A DNA stretch of 64,000 nt from Ktedonobacter racemifer DSM 44963 (lineage in GTDB: Bacteria > Chloroflexota > Ktedonobacteria > Ktedonobacterales > Ktedonobacteraceae), in NCBI RefSeq assembly GCF_000178855.1, contig NZ_ADVG01000001.1:2703481-2767480 (forward strand), in the 5' to 3' direction. This document shows, in pieces, positions 42,974 through 52,433 of this stretch; positions within the stretch are counted from its first letter, which is position 1; each line of letters begins with the position of its first letter. The notes beneath the pieces are model-generated. The model was not told where the DNA came from. It was given only the letters and a program-made list of their open reading frames with translations, and did not search any database. The position numbers and the translations under genes were made by a program.

Positions 42974-45900
42974 TTAGAAGTAATAGGTAGCGCAACCAAC
43001 CTGAATGCCAGCGCCAACCGAGATGATCAGGCCGATATCGCCCGGGCGTGCCAGGTTCTGCTGGCACGCCTGCTCAAGCGCGTAGGGGAGCGACGAGGTA
43101 AAGAGATCGTGCTCCGCCTGCACATCGACCAGTTTCTCGGCGCTTACATTCAGTGTCTTGCCCAGGTCGGCAATAAACTGGGACGAGATCTGGGGCGGCA
43201 GGATAACCTTTACCCGCTCCAGGTCCAGTTGCTCAAGCGCCAGAAGCTCCTGCACCGTCTCCTGAATACATTGCAGGTAGTATTCCTGGAGACGGGGATC
43301 GGTCGCAACGGAGAGCGTCATCTTGCCGTTGTGCAGTTCGGTGTGGGAATTGATGGCTCCAAGGTAGTCCGTGAAGTACTTGAAGACGAAGTTTCCAAAC
43401 CCGCTCTGTCCATCGGTGCTCTCGGCCAGGATCATGGCCGAGCCAGTCTCCTCGATGCCACGCAACACATCCGGTCGATACTCGCGATTATTCTCGATCT
43501 CCGAGGCCATGACCAGCGCGTTGCTGACCTTCTGAGCCTGGATCATGCCAATCGCGGTATGACAGGCATTTAGCAGGCCAATCGAGCCATTGAAGACATC
43601 GAAGACAAAGGTCTTCTTATCCGTCACCTTCTCGACCTCTTCATTGATCTTCAGGTCACCCTGGCTCAATGCAGCGATCGCAGGCTCGCTTAAGAACTCG
43701 TCGCGATAGACACCGGCATAGATCACCAGGTCGATATCCTTGCGATCATATGAGGAAGCGGCCAGGCAGTTCTCGGCGGCGGCGTTAACCAGGGCCAACG
43801 CCTCTTTTTTCACAGGAGACTGAGCTGGCAGCGTGCCTATGCTCTCCACACGCACGCGTCGCGTCGGTGAAAGGAGAGGAACCGTGTGGCGCTGTTCAGA
43901 TGGAACTTTCTGCACCTTTTCGCCCGCGTCGACACGGCGCATGCGCTCAGGCAGGTCATCGAAGGTATAAATGGCGGCTCCGATGGTCGCGCCCGAGCCG
44001 GTAATACCCAGAACCGCGTTATCGCCTGACTGAATGCGACCCGAACGAATATGGTCAGCTATGGCAATCATCTGCGTCGTGGTCGCGGTATTCCCACGCT
44101 CGGCGATGTTGTTGATTACATTCTCCTGCGTGCAGATCTCTTTGCCGAAGTGACTATTGATTTCACGCGCCGCGTCGCGAATCGTCGTGCTAGAGGTCTG
44201 GTGAATAATCACATGCTGGAAGGAATCGCTGGGCCAACCTGAGCTTGCAATGACGTTCGCCGCGTGAGCGACCGCGTGCTTCATATTGACCGCCGAGACC
44301 TTGACAGCATCGGTATACATGATCGAGCCGCCATGCTCGCGATCTGTTACCTTACCGATACAGTCACGGCTGTAATGACCCAGGGAGAACATATCGAACT
44401 CGTGGAAGCCCACCTTCTGGTTGGGAGCACGCTCCAGGAGGACCGCCGCGCCAGCGTCACCCACTGTCAGGCAAGGGAGACGCGAATCCATGAAGCCCTC
44501 CAGTTCCTTCTGAGCGGTCAGCGCGATATGCGTGATATACTCACCACTCACGGCAATACCGCGCCGTATCAGACCGGCCTTGAGAAAGGAATCGACAATA
44601 TTGATAGCTGTAAAGAGACCTGTGCAGGCGTTGTCGATATCAAAGGCGATGGCGTTCTTCAGGCCAAAGTGATGCTTCAAACGTATCGCCGTGCTTGGCT
44701 CAAAGGAGAAACTAAAGTTCGGAGCGTCGCAGCGCGAGATGCTCCCGCTGACGATCATGTCGATATCTTCAGGATTGTACTTTGAGCGTTCAAGACAATC
44801 TGCCACGGCCTGGCGCGCAATATCAATCGAGAACTCGGTCTCGCCCGCCATGCGGCGCGACTTGATACCGGTTAGGCGCGCAAAGGGGAAGCGAATGGGA
44901 TTGACACAGCCCTGGATCATCTCGTCCGAGGTAACGACCTTGGGCGGCAAGTAGGTACCCAGGCTCTCGATTATTGTATTCATCAGTAGCGTCGGCGAGG
45001 CCTCAGCCTGCGCGGGCTTCGGTTCCGGCTGCGTTGGTGCCGCAGGCTCCTCTACAGTAGGAAGCTCGACCTCGGCAGTGGCTTGAACCGTGACTTCAGG
45101 CAGTGCAATTGTCTGTGAAGTAGGCGCACTCCCCAGGACGCTGACGAGTTCAGCGATGGTCTGAAACTCGAAGAGCTTCTCCAGCGGCAGGTCAATGCCA
45201 GCCTCTTTGGCCTTGGCGACAATCTCCAGGCTCTGGATGGAGGCTCCGCCCAGGTCGAAGTAGTTGTCGTGGATACCGACGCGGCTCAGCCCCAGCACCT
45301 CAGTCCAGATCTCCGCCAGCTTCTGCTCCGCCGCGTTCCGGGGCGCGACAAACTGCTCTTCCAGTTCAGGACGTTCGCTATTGGGCGCGGGCAGGACTTT
45401 GCGATCCACCTTACCATTTGGTGTCAGTGGCAAGGCACTCAGGAAGAGGAAGGCCGAGGGAACCATATAAGAGGGCAGGTGCTGACCAAGAAAGGTGCGC
45501 AGTTCCTCAAGCGTGAGGCCTGCCTCCTGGGGCGAGAGCAAAGGCGAATCGCTCACGGCAGGGATATGCTCACCCACCTGCTCGGGGACGAGATAGGTCA
45601 CGAGGCGCTTATTTCCAGGCATGTCCTCGCGCGCGATGACGATAGCCTCTTTCACGTTCGGATGCTGGCTTAGCGCGGCCTCGATCTCGCCCAGTTCGAT
45701 ACGGAAGCCACGGATCTTGACCTGGTGATCGATACGACCCAGGAACTCGATCACGCCATCCGGGCGATAACGCGCAAGGTCGCCCGAGCGGAAGAGGCGC
45801 GCACCCTTAGACTTGCTGAATGGATCGGGAATAAACTTCTCGTGGTTCAACTCGGGGCGTTGGTGGTAGCCACGTGCGACGCCTACACCACCAATGTATA

Positions 45901-48487
45901 GCTCGCCTGAGACACCCACAGGGACAGGCTGCTGGGCCTCGTCCAGGATATAGATCTGTGTGTTGGCAATGGGGTGGCCAATCGGAATTACCGTTTCCTT
46001 GCTGCCAGGCTGGCAGGCCCAGTAGGTCACATCAATCGCGGCCTCGGTTGGGCCATAGAGGTTATGTAGTTGCGCCTTGAGGCGGGTGAAGAAGCGCTCC
46101 TGTAATTCATAGGTCAAGGCCTCGCCGCTACAGATGACACGCTTAAGGCTTTGACAGCGCACCTCTAGATCGGGCTCCAGCAAGAAGGCATGCAGCATCG
46201 AGGGCACAAAGTGCAGCGTGCTAATGCGCTGCTCCTGAATGAGCGTCGCCAAATAGGCCGCATCCGACTGCCCGCCGGGGCGAGCCATGACGAGCGTGGC
46301 GCCACTGATCAGGGGCCAGAAGAACTCCCAGACCGAGACATCAAAGCTGAAGGGCGTCTTTTGCAGCACACGATCCTCAGCAGTCAGGTGATACTCCTGC
46401 TGCATCCAGTGCAGACGGTTGCAGACACCACGATGCGTGTTCATAACACCCTTGGGCCTGCCCGTCGAGCCAGAGGTATAGATCATGTAGATAAGGTTTT
46501 CTGGGCGAAGGTCGAGCGTAAGATTATCCAGCTCGGCACCGTTCTCCACGCCCCAGTTGGCATCCAGTGTAAGCACCCGAGCACTATGTTGCGGCAGTTG
46601 CTCAAGCAGCGCCGATTGTGTTAGCAGGACTGACACGGCGGCATCCTCAAGCATGTAGGCCAGGCGCTCCTGTGGATAGGCGGGATCCATCGGGACATAG
46701 GCGCCCCCAGCCTTTAGCACACCCAGCAATGCCACTACCATCTCGATGGAGCGCTCCATACAGACGCCAACCAGGGTATCGAGTTTGACGCCACGCGAAC
46801 GTAGTTCACGCGCCAGCAGGTTCGCGCGTCGGTTCAGCTCACGATAGGTCAACGAGTTGCCTTCATAAGCCAGCGCCTCAGCATCGGGGGTGCGCTGAGC
46901 CTGCTCTTCAAAGAGTTGGGGAATGCTGGCTTGCTCTGGATAGATGGCCTCGGTCGCGTTCCACTCAACCAGGGCCTGGTGCTTCTCCGCCCCGGTCAGC
47001 AGCGGAAGCGAGAGGATAGACTGCTCAGGTTGAGCCACGATACCCTCCAGCAGCACCAGAAGGTGTCCACCCATACGCTCGATCGTCGCATCATCGAAGA
47101 GATCAACGTTGTAGCGAAAATCGGCGGAGAGGCCACCATCCATCTCGAAGATGGTCAGGGTCAGGTCAAAGGGCGCGCCCTGCTGACCCATGACATACGG
47201 CTCCAGCTTGAGCGCGGGCAAGGCGACCGCATGATGTCCATTCGCGCCATTATGCGCATGGGAGCCATTTTGCCCATTGCTGCTCATCTGACTCAGGAGG
47301 GCCAGTTCACTCTCGTCGCGCTTGCGAGGGCGGTCCCAGATGAAGAGTGACTGGAAGATCGGCGAGTAGCTAGGGTCGCGCCTGGGCTGCAAGCGCTCAA
47401 CGATGACCGGGAAAGGGAGGTCCTGGTGCTCCAGAGCTTCAGTAACAGTCTCGCGCACCCGGTTCAGCAGCTCTTTAAAGCTGGGATTGCCCGCTAGGCT
47501 GGTGCGCAAGGCGGCTGGATTGACCAGGTAGCCGACGATCTTCTCCAGATCGGCGCGGCTGCGACCGAGCATGGGCGTCCCCACCAGCACATCATCCTGA
47601 TGGCTATAGCGATAGAGCAGAGTCTTAAAGGCCGCCAGTACGATCATAAAGAGCGTGGCCTTCTCAGACTGAGCCAGGGTGCGTAGCTTGCGCGTCAGGT
47701 CAGCGCTGAAGGGGAAGCTATGCGAGGCGCCACGATAGGTCTGCACTGGTGGACGGGGGCGATCCAAAGGCAGATTCAGCAGTGGCAGCTCGCCTGCCAG
47801 CTTCTCCTGCCAGTAGGACCAGAGACGCTCGCCCTCTGGACTCTTCGCCAGCTCAGACTGCCAGCGGACATACTCCGTAAAAGCAGGGCCTGCGGCGGGA
47901 AGCGCCGCCTGTGATCCCTCAACCCGTGTGGCATAGAGTAGATAGAGTTCATCAATCAGAATATCAAGCGACCAGAAATCCAGCGCGATATGATGCACGG
48001 TGAGCGCCAGAATATGCTCCTGGGCCGCGCGCTGGAAGAGCTGAATACGCATGATAGGCCCCTTCTCCAGATTGAAGGGACGATTGCCTTCTACGAGGAG
48101 GCGCTGCTTGAGCGCCTCTTCAGACCAGGAGGAGGCATCGATGCGCTCGATGAGGATCTCCTGCTGGCGCTGGAAATACTGGACAGGCTCGCCCTCCCTG
48201 GTGGCATAGGTCGAAGTCAGGATCGGGTAGCGACGCGCCAGCTCCTGGAAGGCGGATTGTAGTGCCTGGATATCTAACGCGGCTTGAATGCGCGCGGAGT
48301 AGAGCAGGTTATAGGCAGCGCTTTCGGGAGCGAGGCGATAGAGGAACCAGAGGGCGCGCTGTCCCTGGGACAACGCGGCCCACTCTGGCTCGGCCTTCGC
48401 CGCGGCTTTTTCACGGAGCAGGCGCTCCAGAAGCGCTCGTTTCTGTTCGGGAGAAAGACCTGCAAGTTTCTTGGACGCTTCACTCAT
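42974..48487 (-). CDS. NRPS: C-A(Ser)-PCP-KASIII-KASIII-like fusion
   Basis: 1837 aa. A helical start (LSPEQKRALLERLLREK, possible docking) leads into a condensation domain with HHIALDFW (H165-D170). The adenylation domain (about 490-980; YTSGSTGRPKGVM, YGPTEAAIDVTYW, GDLARYRPDG) has specificity residues read as D-V-W-H-I-S-L-I-D-K, one change from the usual serine code. A PCP has FDLGGASIQSLE (S1083). Then come two ketoacyl-synthase-III folds. The first has Cys1288 (NACTGLF), His1429 (IIHQTSS) and Asn1466 (ERGNTATT). The second lacks the triad (Ser1635 at the Cys position, VFNGSIGLL). No thioesterase or reductase domain ends it, so KASIII probably performs release or C-C/C-O bond formation (inference). 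It starts 5 nt after the upstream stop. Confidence 0.9.
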   Translation of the reverse strand: MSEASKKLAGLSPEQKRALLERLLREKAAAKAEPEWAALSQGQRALWFLYRLAPESAAYNLLYSARIQAALDIQALQSAFQELARRYPILTSTYATREGEPVQYFQRQQEILIERIDASSWSEEALKQRLLVEGNRPFNLEKGPIMRIQLFQRAAQEHILALTVHHIALDFWSLDILIDELYLLYATRVEGSQAALPAAGPAFTEYVRWQSELAKSPEGERLWSYWQEKLAGELPLLNLPLDRPRPPVQTYRGASHSFPFSADLTRKLRTLAQSEKATLFMIVLAAFKTLLYRYSHQDDVLVGTPMLGRSRADLEKIVGYLVNPAALRTSLAGNPSFKELLNRVRETVTEALEHQDLPFPVIVERLQPRRDPSYSPIFQSLFIWDRPRKRDESELALLSQMSSNGQNGSHAHNGANGHHAVALPALKLEPYVMGQQGAPFDLTLTIFEMDGGLSADFRYNVDLFDDATIERMGGHLLVLLEGIVAQPEQSILSLPLLTGAEKHQALVEWNATEAIYPEQASIPQLFEEQAQRTPDAEALAYEGNSLTYRELNRRANLLARELRSRGVKLDTLVGVCMERSIEMVVALLGVLKAGGAYVPMDPAYPQERLAYMLEDAAVSVLLTQSALLEQLPQHSARVLTLDANWGVENGAELDNLTLDLRPENLIYMIYTSGSTGRPKGVMNTHRGVCNRLHWMQQEYHLTAEDRVLQKTPFSFDVSVWEFFWPLISGATLVMARPGGQSDAAYLATLIQEQRISTLHFVPSMLHAFLLEPDLEVRCQSLKRVICSGEALTYELQERFFTRLKAQLHNLYGPTEAAIDVTYWACQPGSKETVIPIGHPIANTQIYILDEAQQPVPVGVSGELYIGGVGVARGYHQRPELNHEKFIPDPFSKSKGARLFRSGDLARYRPDGVIEFLGRIDHQVKIRGFRIELGEIEAALSQHPNVKEAIVIAREDMPGNKRLVTYLVPEQVGEHIPAVSDSPLLSPQEAGLTLEELRTFLGQHLPSYMVPSAFLFLSALPLTPNGKVDRKVLPAPNSERPELEEQFVAPRNAAEQKLAEIWTEVLGLSRVGIHDNYFDLGGASIQSLEIVAKAKEAGIDLPLEKLFEFQTIAELVSVLGSAPTSQTIALPEVTVQATAEVELPTVEEPAAPTQPEPKPAQAEASPTLLMNTIIESLGTYLPPKVVTSDEMIQGCVNPIRFPFARLTGIKSRRMAGETEFSIDIARQAVADCLERSKYNPEDIDMIVSGSISRCDAPNFSFSFEPSTAIRLKHHFGLKNAIAFDIDNACTGLFTAINIVDSFLKAGLIRRGIAVSGEYITHIALTAQKELEGFMDSRLPCLTVGDAGAAVLLERAPNQKVGFHEFDMFSLGHYSRDCIGKVTDREHGGSIMYTDAVKVSAVNMKHAVAHAANVIASSGWPSDSFQHVIIHQTSSTTIRDAAREINSHFGKEICTQENVINNIAERGNTATTTQMIAIADHIRSGRIQSGDNAVLGITGSGATIGAAIYTFDDLPERMRRVDAGEKVQKVPSEQRHTVPLLSPTRRVRVESIGTLPAQSPVKKEALALVNAAAENCLAASSYDRKDIDLVIYAGVYRDEFLSEPAIAALSQGDLKINEEVEKVTDKKTFVFDVFNGSIGLLNACHTAIGMIQAQKVSNALVMASEIENNREYRPDVLRGIEETGSAMILAESTDGQSGFGNFVFKYFTDYLGAINSHTELHNGKMTLSVATDPRLQEYYLQCIQETVQELLALEQLDLERVKVILPPQISSQFIADLGKTLNVSAEKLVDVQAEHDLFTSSLPYALEQACQQNLARPGDIGLIISVGAGIQVGCATYYF

Positions 48488-48492
48488 TCGTT

Positions 48493-51400
48493 TTATTCCT
48501 CTCCCTGTACCATCTGTTTGAGCAAGGAGTCTATTTGGTCTTCGGGTAACTGATCAAGCTGAGTCAGGAGCACGGCCGCCTCCTGCGGGCTCATCTTACC
48601 AGTATCCTGAGCCTGGGCTGCGGCTGGTTGCTCACCCTGTTCCGCAAGCATTTGTTGCAGCAAGGCATCTACATCCTGATCGGAGAGCTCGTCGAGCTGA
48701 TCCAGCAACTGCTGAGCCTGGTCCTGGTTGAGCGCCTCCTCCAGCTGAGAAGGTGCTTCCACGGCTACCGTGGTCACAGTAGGCAACTGCTCAAGGAGCT
48801 GGCTCGCGAACTGCGCGATGCTTGGCCCCTGGAGGAATGTGACAATCGGAACGCGCACCCCCAGCGCCTGCTCAAGACGATTCTTCAGTTCAATCGCCAT
48901 TAGCGAGTCCAGGCCCAGGGTCGTGAGTGGCTGATCGCTATCCAGGCGCTCGGCCGGAACACGCAGCACAGCCGCGACCTGCTCGCTGAGATACTGCTCT
49001 AGCAACGACAGGCGCTCAGAGTCAGTGGCACGCAGGATGGCATCGATCCCACTCCCCGTCGATGTCGGCGTCCGCGGTGCTAACTGCTCGCTTGTATCCT
49101 CAACAAGGTAGGAGACCAGCGGTAAGGCCGCAATCTGGGGATAGAACTCGCGCAGGAGTTGCCAGTCGAGCTTTAGCACGCCAACCTGGGCGGCCTGTTG
49201 TGGGATGAGCAGTTCGAGCGCGGCCAAGACATCACGAGGCGAGATACGCTGGATGCCATGGCTCTCCCAGTACTCATGCACGCGCTGACCCTCGGCGGTC
49301 GCGCCAAAGCCAATCTCGGAGACCGCGCCCCAGTCGATACTGATGGCGGGCAGGCCCTGTGCCCGCTGGTAGTGCGCCAGGCTATCCATAAAGGCACCCG
49401 CCGCCGCATAATTGCCCTGGGCGGCAGAGCCAAAGAGCGAGGCACCCGACGAGAAGGAGACAAAGAAGTCCAGGCGGCTCTCCTGAAAGAGCGTATGCAG
49501 GAGCCAGCTCCCGATGACCTTGGGACGGAAGACCGCGTCCAGGGCGGAGGCATCCAGGTTGATCAGCGGTTTGACCAGGGGCTGTCCCTGCGCATCCTGC
49601 CAGACAGAGGCGGCATGCAGAATACCCTTGATGGGGGGATGGCCCTGGCGCATATGATCGGCCAGGAAGGCACGTAACTGCGCCTCGTCCGTCACGTCGA
49701 GCTGAACACAGTGAACCGTCACGCCCTCGGCCTCTAGCTCGCGAATGCCGCGAACGAGACCCGCCAGGCGATCCGTAGCCGGGATACGATCCCATTCGGA
49801 GCGCGGCGGCACCTGGGTGCGCCCCGCGAGAATAAGCGAGCGAGCGCCCTTCTGCGCCAGCCAGCGCGCAACCTCAAAGCCCAGGCCCCAGAGACCACCA
49901 GTCACCAGGTAGCTGCCCTGCGCGCGAATATGCAGGTCGCGCGCGACGAAGTCGTGGCTACGCACCATACGCGCGACATAGCGCTCGCCCTGGCGGAAGG
50001 CCACCTGGTCCTCGCGACTGGTGTCAAGCAGGCTCGCATAGAGCTGCTGCGCGCCCTCCTCAATGCCCTCCTGGCTAGAGAGGTCGATGAGCGCACCCCA
50101 GATCTCGGGATGCTCCATAGCACAGGTTCGTCCCAGGCCCCAGAGCGGAGACTGCGCCACCGCCAGCGCGGCATTATCGGAGGTCACGGCCTGGGCGTCG
50201 CGCGTGACCAGCCAGAGGCGCGGGAGCTGCGCACTCGTATTCTGTGCCAGGGATTGCATCACGCCCAACGCGGAGGTCGTGCTCAGCGTGAGATCGTGTT
50301 CAAGCGTCTGCGCTGTTGTCTGCTCGCTTGGCATCGAGTCTAGACTCCAGAGATGTACTACGCCCCGCAGCGGGGTCGCAAAGGTCTCTTGGACGCGACT
50401 GATAACGCGCTGTACATCGTTCAATTGCGCGGGTTGAACCTGGTAACGGCCCAAGCCAAGCGCGCCATAGTGGCTCCCCGCCTGGACAAGCGCGCACTGC
50501 TGGCCACGCGCCTGCAAGTGCTGTGCCAGGCGCTGACCCACGCCCTGGCGATCCGCGAAGATCAGCCAGGTGCCCGAACGCTCCTCGGGCCTGTTTGTCT
50601 GTTCGCCAGCGGCGAAGTCTTGCTTCTCCCAGCGCAGTTCATACAGCCAGGAGGAGAGATCGACCACGGGTGCGGGCTGTGCCAGCGGAGTCGAGCTCTG
50701 GAGCTGAATGCCCCTTGCCTCGATCAGCAGACGTCCATCCTCGGAGAAGACGCGTACATGACCCTCCAGGGTCGTCGCATCTGGGCGAATCTGCTGATCC
50801 AGGGTCGCATGGCTCCAGGCAATCTTGCTGGGGCGTTCATGCAGCGTGAAGCTCTGCAAACCCACGGGAAGGTACAGCACACCCTCACCCGCGCCAAGGG
50901 ATTGGGGAAGCGCAGAGGTGAGAACCTGGAGACATGAATCGAGCAGGGCGGGATGCACCTGGTAACGCTCACGCTCACTCTCGAAGGCAGGTGAGAGGCT
51001 AACGCGCCCCAACGCCTCACCATCGCGCCGCCAGAGTTGACGGATGCTGCGATAGTCTTCATTCAACTCAATACCATGCTGCTCCAGGCGCTGATAGAAG
51101 GCATCAAGCGCGACCTCCTCCTGACAGCGCTGCTGAACTGCCTGCAAACTCTCATCGCTTGCCTCGGTATATGCCGCACCATGATGACCATTCGGCTGTG
51201 AGTTGCCATTGAAAGCAAGCCCATTGCTTTGCTCAGGCATGGAAGGCGCAAAGGAATCAAGAGTGTATGAGCTGGGCTCTGGCTCTGGCCCTTGAGGCTC
51301 TTCCTCAGCGCTGAGCTCACGCAGGCGATTGAGATGGGACATGCTCGCCATTACGACTTCGGTCTCTATACCAAAATCGAGCTGGCAGGCGATCTCGTTG

Positions 51401-52419
51401 ACCCCCACGGCACGCAACTGGCGCACCAGGGGGAGGCAGCTCTCAGGCGTACCAAAGAGCACACGCTGCGTCGAGATCATACGCTCAAAGACAAAGCTCA
51501 GATACTCGTTGACATCTTCCTCAGAGAGCGTCGCCAGGTCCACCTGCTGTCCACGGCTATAGGCAACGGCGTTCAGAAGATAGGCTGCCGAGCGCAAATA
51601 ATCGCAGAAGGGACCCTTGGCCAGGTCATTGACGGCCTGCTCGCTCTCCGCGATGAAGGTATGCAGCATAACCGAGACCTGCCCGGTCTGCGGGTCATAG
51701 CCATGAGCGGCGCGTGCGTCGCGATAGATCTTGATCTTCTCGCCCAGCTCCTCGACGCTCTGGTTATACATATGCGTCAGGAGATTGGCGCCGATCTCAC
51801 CCGCTTTAGCGAAGGTTTTAGGGTTGCCCGCGGCGGTCACCCAGATGGGAATCTCGGGCTGGATAGGCGTGGGATAGGTGCGAATATCGACCATCTTGCC
51901 ATCGCCACCCTTGACCTGCACGGACTCGCCTCGCCAGAGCTTGCGCACCGTCTCGATGCCTTCGTACATCACCTCGTTGCGCCGCTCATAATGATCGGGG
52001 AAGAGCGCAAAGTCATTAGGATGCCAGCCAGAGGCGATGGAGAGACCCACACGGCCCCCAGAAAGATTGTCGACCATCGCCCACTCCTCAGCGACGCGGA
52101 GTGGATTGTGCAGCGGCAACACGACGCTCCCAGCGCGCAGTTGAATCTGCCGGGTCTCACGCGCTAATGCCGCCTGTAAAATGGCGGGATTGGGATACAG
52201 CCAGCCATCACGGGTGAAGTGCCGCTCAGGGATCCACACCGATGAGAAGTCGTGGCTGTCCGCGTATTTTGTGCTTTCGATAACCAGGCGGTATTTGTCG
52301 TGGTCATGAGTCGTCTCGCTACTAGCAAAGAAGATGAGACCAAATGTAATCCCCTGGTTGTGACTCTGTCTATTCATAAGCGCCACATTATCCTTTAAAG
52401 AAAAAGGAGGGTGGAACAT
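48493..52419 (-). CDS. PKS: luciferase-like monooxygenase-DH(C-half)-KR-ACP
   Basis: 1308 aa. Residues about 20-365 form the flavin-dependent luciferase-like monooxygenase type embedded in megasynthases (FSSVWIPERHFTRDGWLYPN, LSGGRVGLSIASGWHPNDFA). After a Pro/Ser linker, residues about 430-565 look like the second hot-dog half of a PKS dehydratase (YQVHPALLDSCLQVLTSALP; Asp and GVLYLPVGLQSF). The ketoreductase follows (YLVTGGLWGLGFEVARWLAQ; FSSGASLFGSAAQGNYAAAG with Ser/Tyr/Asn), then an ACP (LGLDSLMAIELKNRL, S1172). The last ~65 residues hold two similar helices (LDELSDQDVDALLQQML; LDQLPEDQIDSLLKQMV), likely docking to the NRPS. Start ATG 52419, or an internal ATG at 52377 nearer the conserved domain. 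Confidence 0.9.
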   Translation of the reverse strand: MFHPPFSLKDNVALMNRQSHNQGITFGLIFFASSETTHDHDKYRLVIESTKYADSHDFSSVWIPERHFTRDGWLYPNPAILQAALARETRQIQLRAGSVVLPLHNPLRVAEEWAMVDNLSGGRVGLSIASGWHPNDFALFPDHYERRNEVMYEGIETVRKLWRGESVQVKGGDGKMVDIRTYPTPIQPEIPIWVTAAGNPKTFAKAGEIGANLLTHMYNQSVEELGEKIKIYRDARAAHGYDPQTGQVSVMLHTFIAESEQAVNDLAKGPFCDYLRSAAYLLNAVAYSRGQQVDLATLSEEDVNEYLSFVFERMISTQRVLFGTPESCLPLVRQLRAVGVNEIACQLDFGIETEVVMASMSHLNRLRELSAEEEPQGPEPEPSSYTLDSFAPSMPEQSNGLAFNGNSQPNGHHGAAYTEASDESLQAVQQRCQEEVALDAFYQRLEQHGIELNEDYRSIRQLWRRDGEALGRVSLSPAFESERERYQVHPALLDSCLQVLTSALPQSLGAGEGVLYLPVGLQSFTLHERPSKIAWSHATLDQQIRPDATTLEGHVRVFSEDGRLLIEARGIQLQSSTPLAQPAPVVDLSSWLYELRWEKQDFAAGEQTNRPEERSGTWLIFADRQGVGQRLAQHLQARGQQCALVQAGSHYGALGLGRYQVQPAQLNDVQRVISRVQETFATPLRGVVHLWSLDSMPSEQTTAQTLEHDLTLSTTSALGVMQSLAQNTSAQLPRLWLVTRDAQAVTSDNAALAVAQSPLWGLGRTCAMEHPEIWGALIDLSSQEGIEEGAQQLYASLLDTSREDQVAFRQGERYVARMVRSHDFVARDLHIRAQGSYLVTGGLWGLGFEVARWLAQKGARSLILAGRTQVPPRSEWDRIPATDRLAGLVRGIRELEAEGVTVHCVQLDVTDEAQLRAFLADHMRQGHPPIKGILHAASVWQDAQGQPLVKPLINLDASALDAVFRPKVIGSWLLHTLFQESRLDFFVSFSSGASLFGSAAQGNYAAAGAFMDSLAHYQRAQGLPAISIDWGAVSEIGFGATAEGQRVHEYWESHGIQRISPRDVLAALELLIPQQAAQVGVLKLDWQLLREFYPQIAALPLVSYLVEDTSEQLAPRTPTSTGSGIDAILRATDSERLSLLEQYLSEQVAAVLRVPAERLDSDQPLTTLGLDSLMAIELKNRLEQALGVRVPIVTFLQGPSIAQFASQLLEQLPTVTTVAVEAPSQLEEALNQDQAQQLLDQLDELSDQDVDALLQQMLAEQGEQPAAAQAQDTGKMSPQEAAVLLTQLDQLPEDQIDSLLKQMVQGEE

Positions 52420-52433
52420 CCTTCCTGTTCAAT

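Noticed and set aside
42584..43573. Long plus-strand reading frame antisense to the NRPS and thioesterase genes
   Set aside because: It crosses the 34-bp palindrome and has no domain or ribosome-binding site; it mirrors the real minus-strand coding frames.
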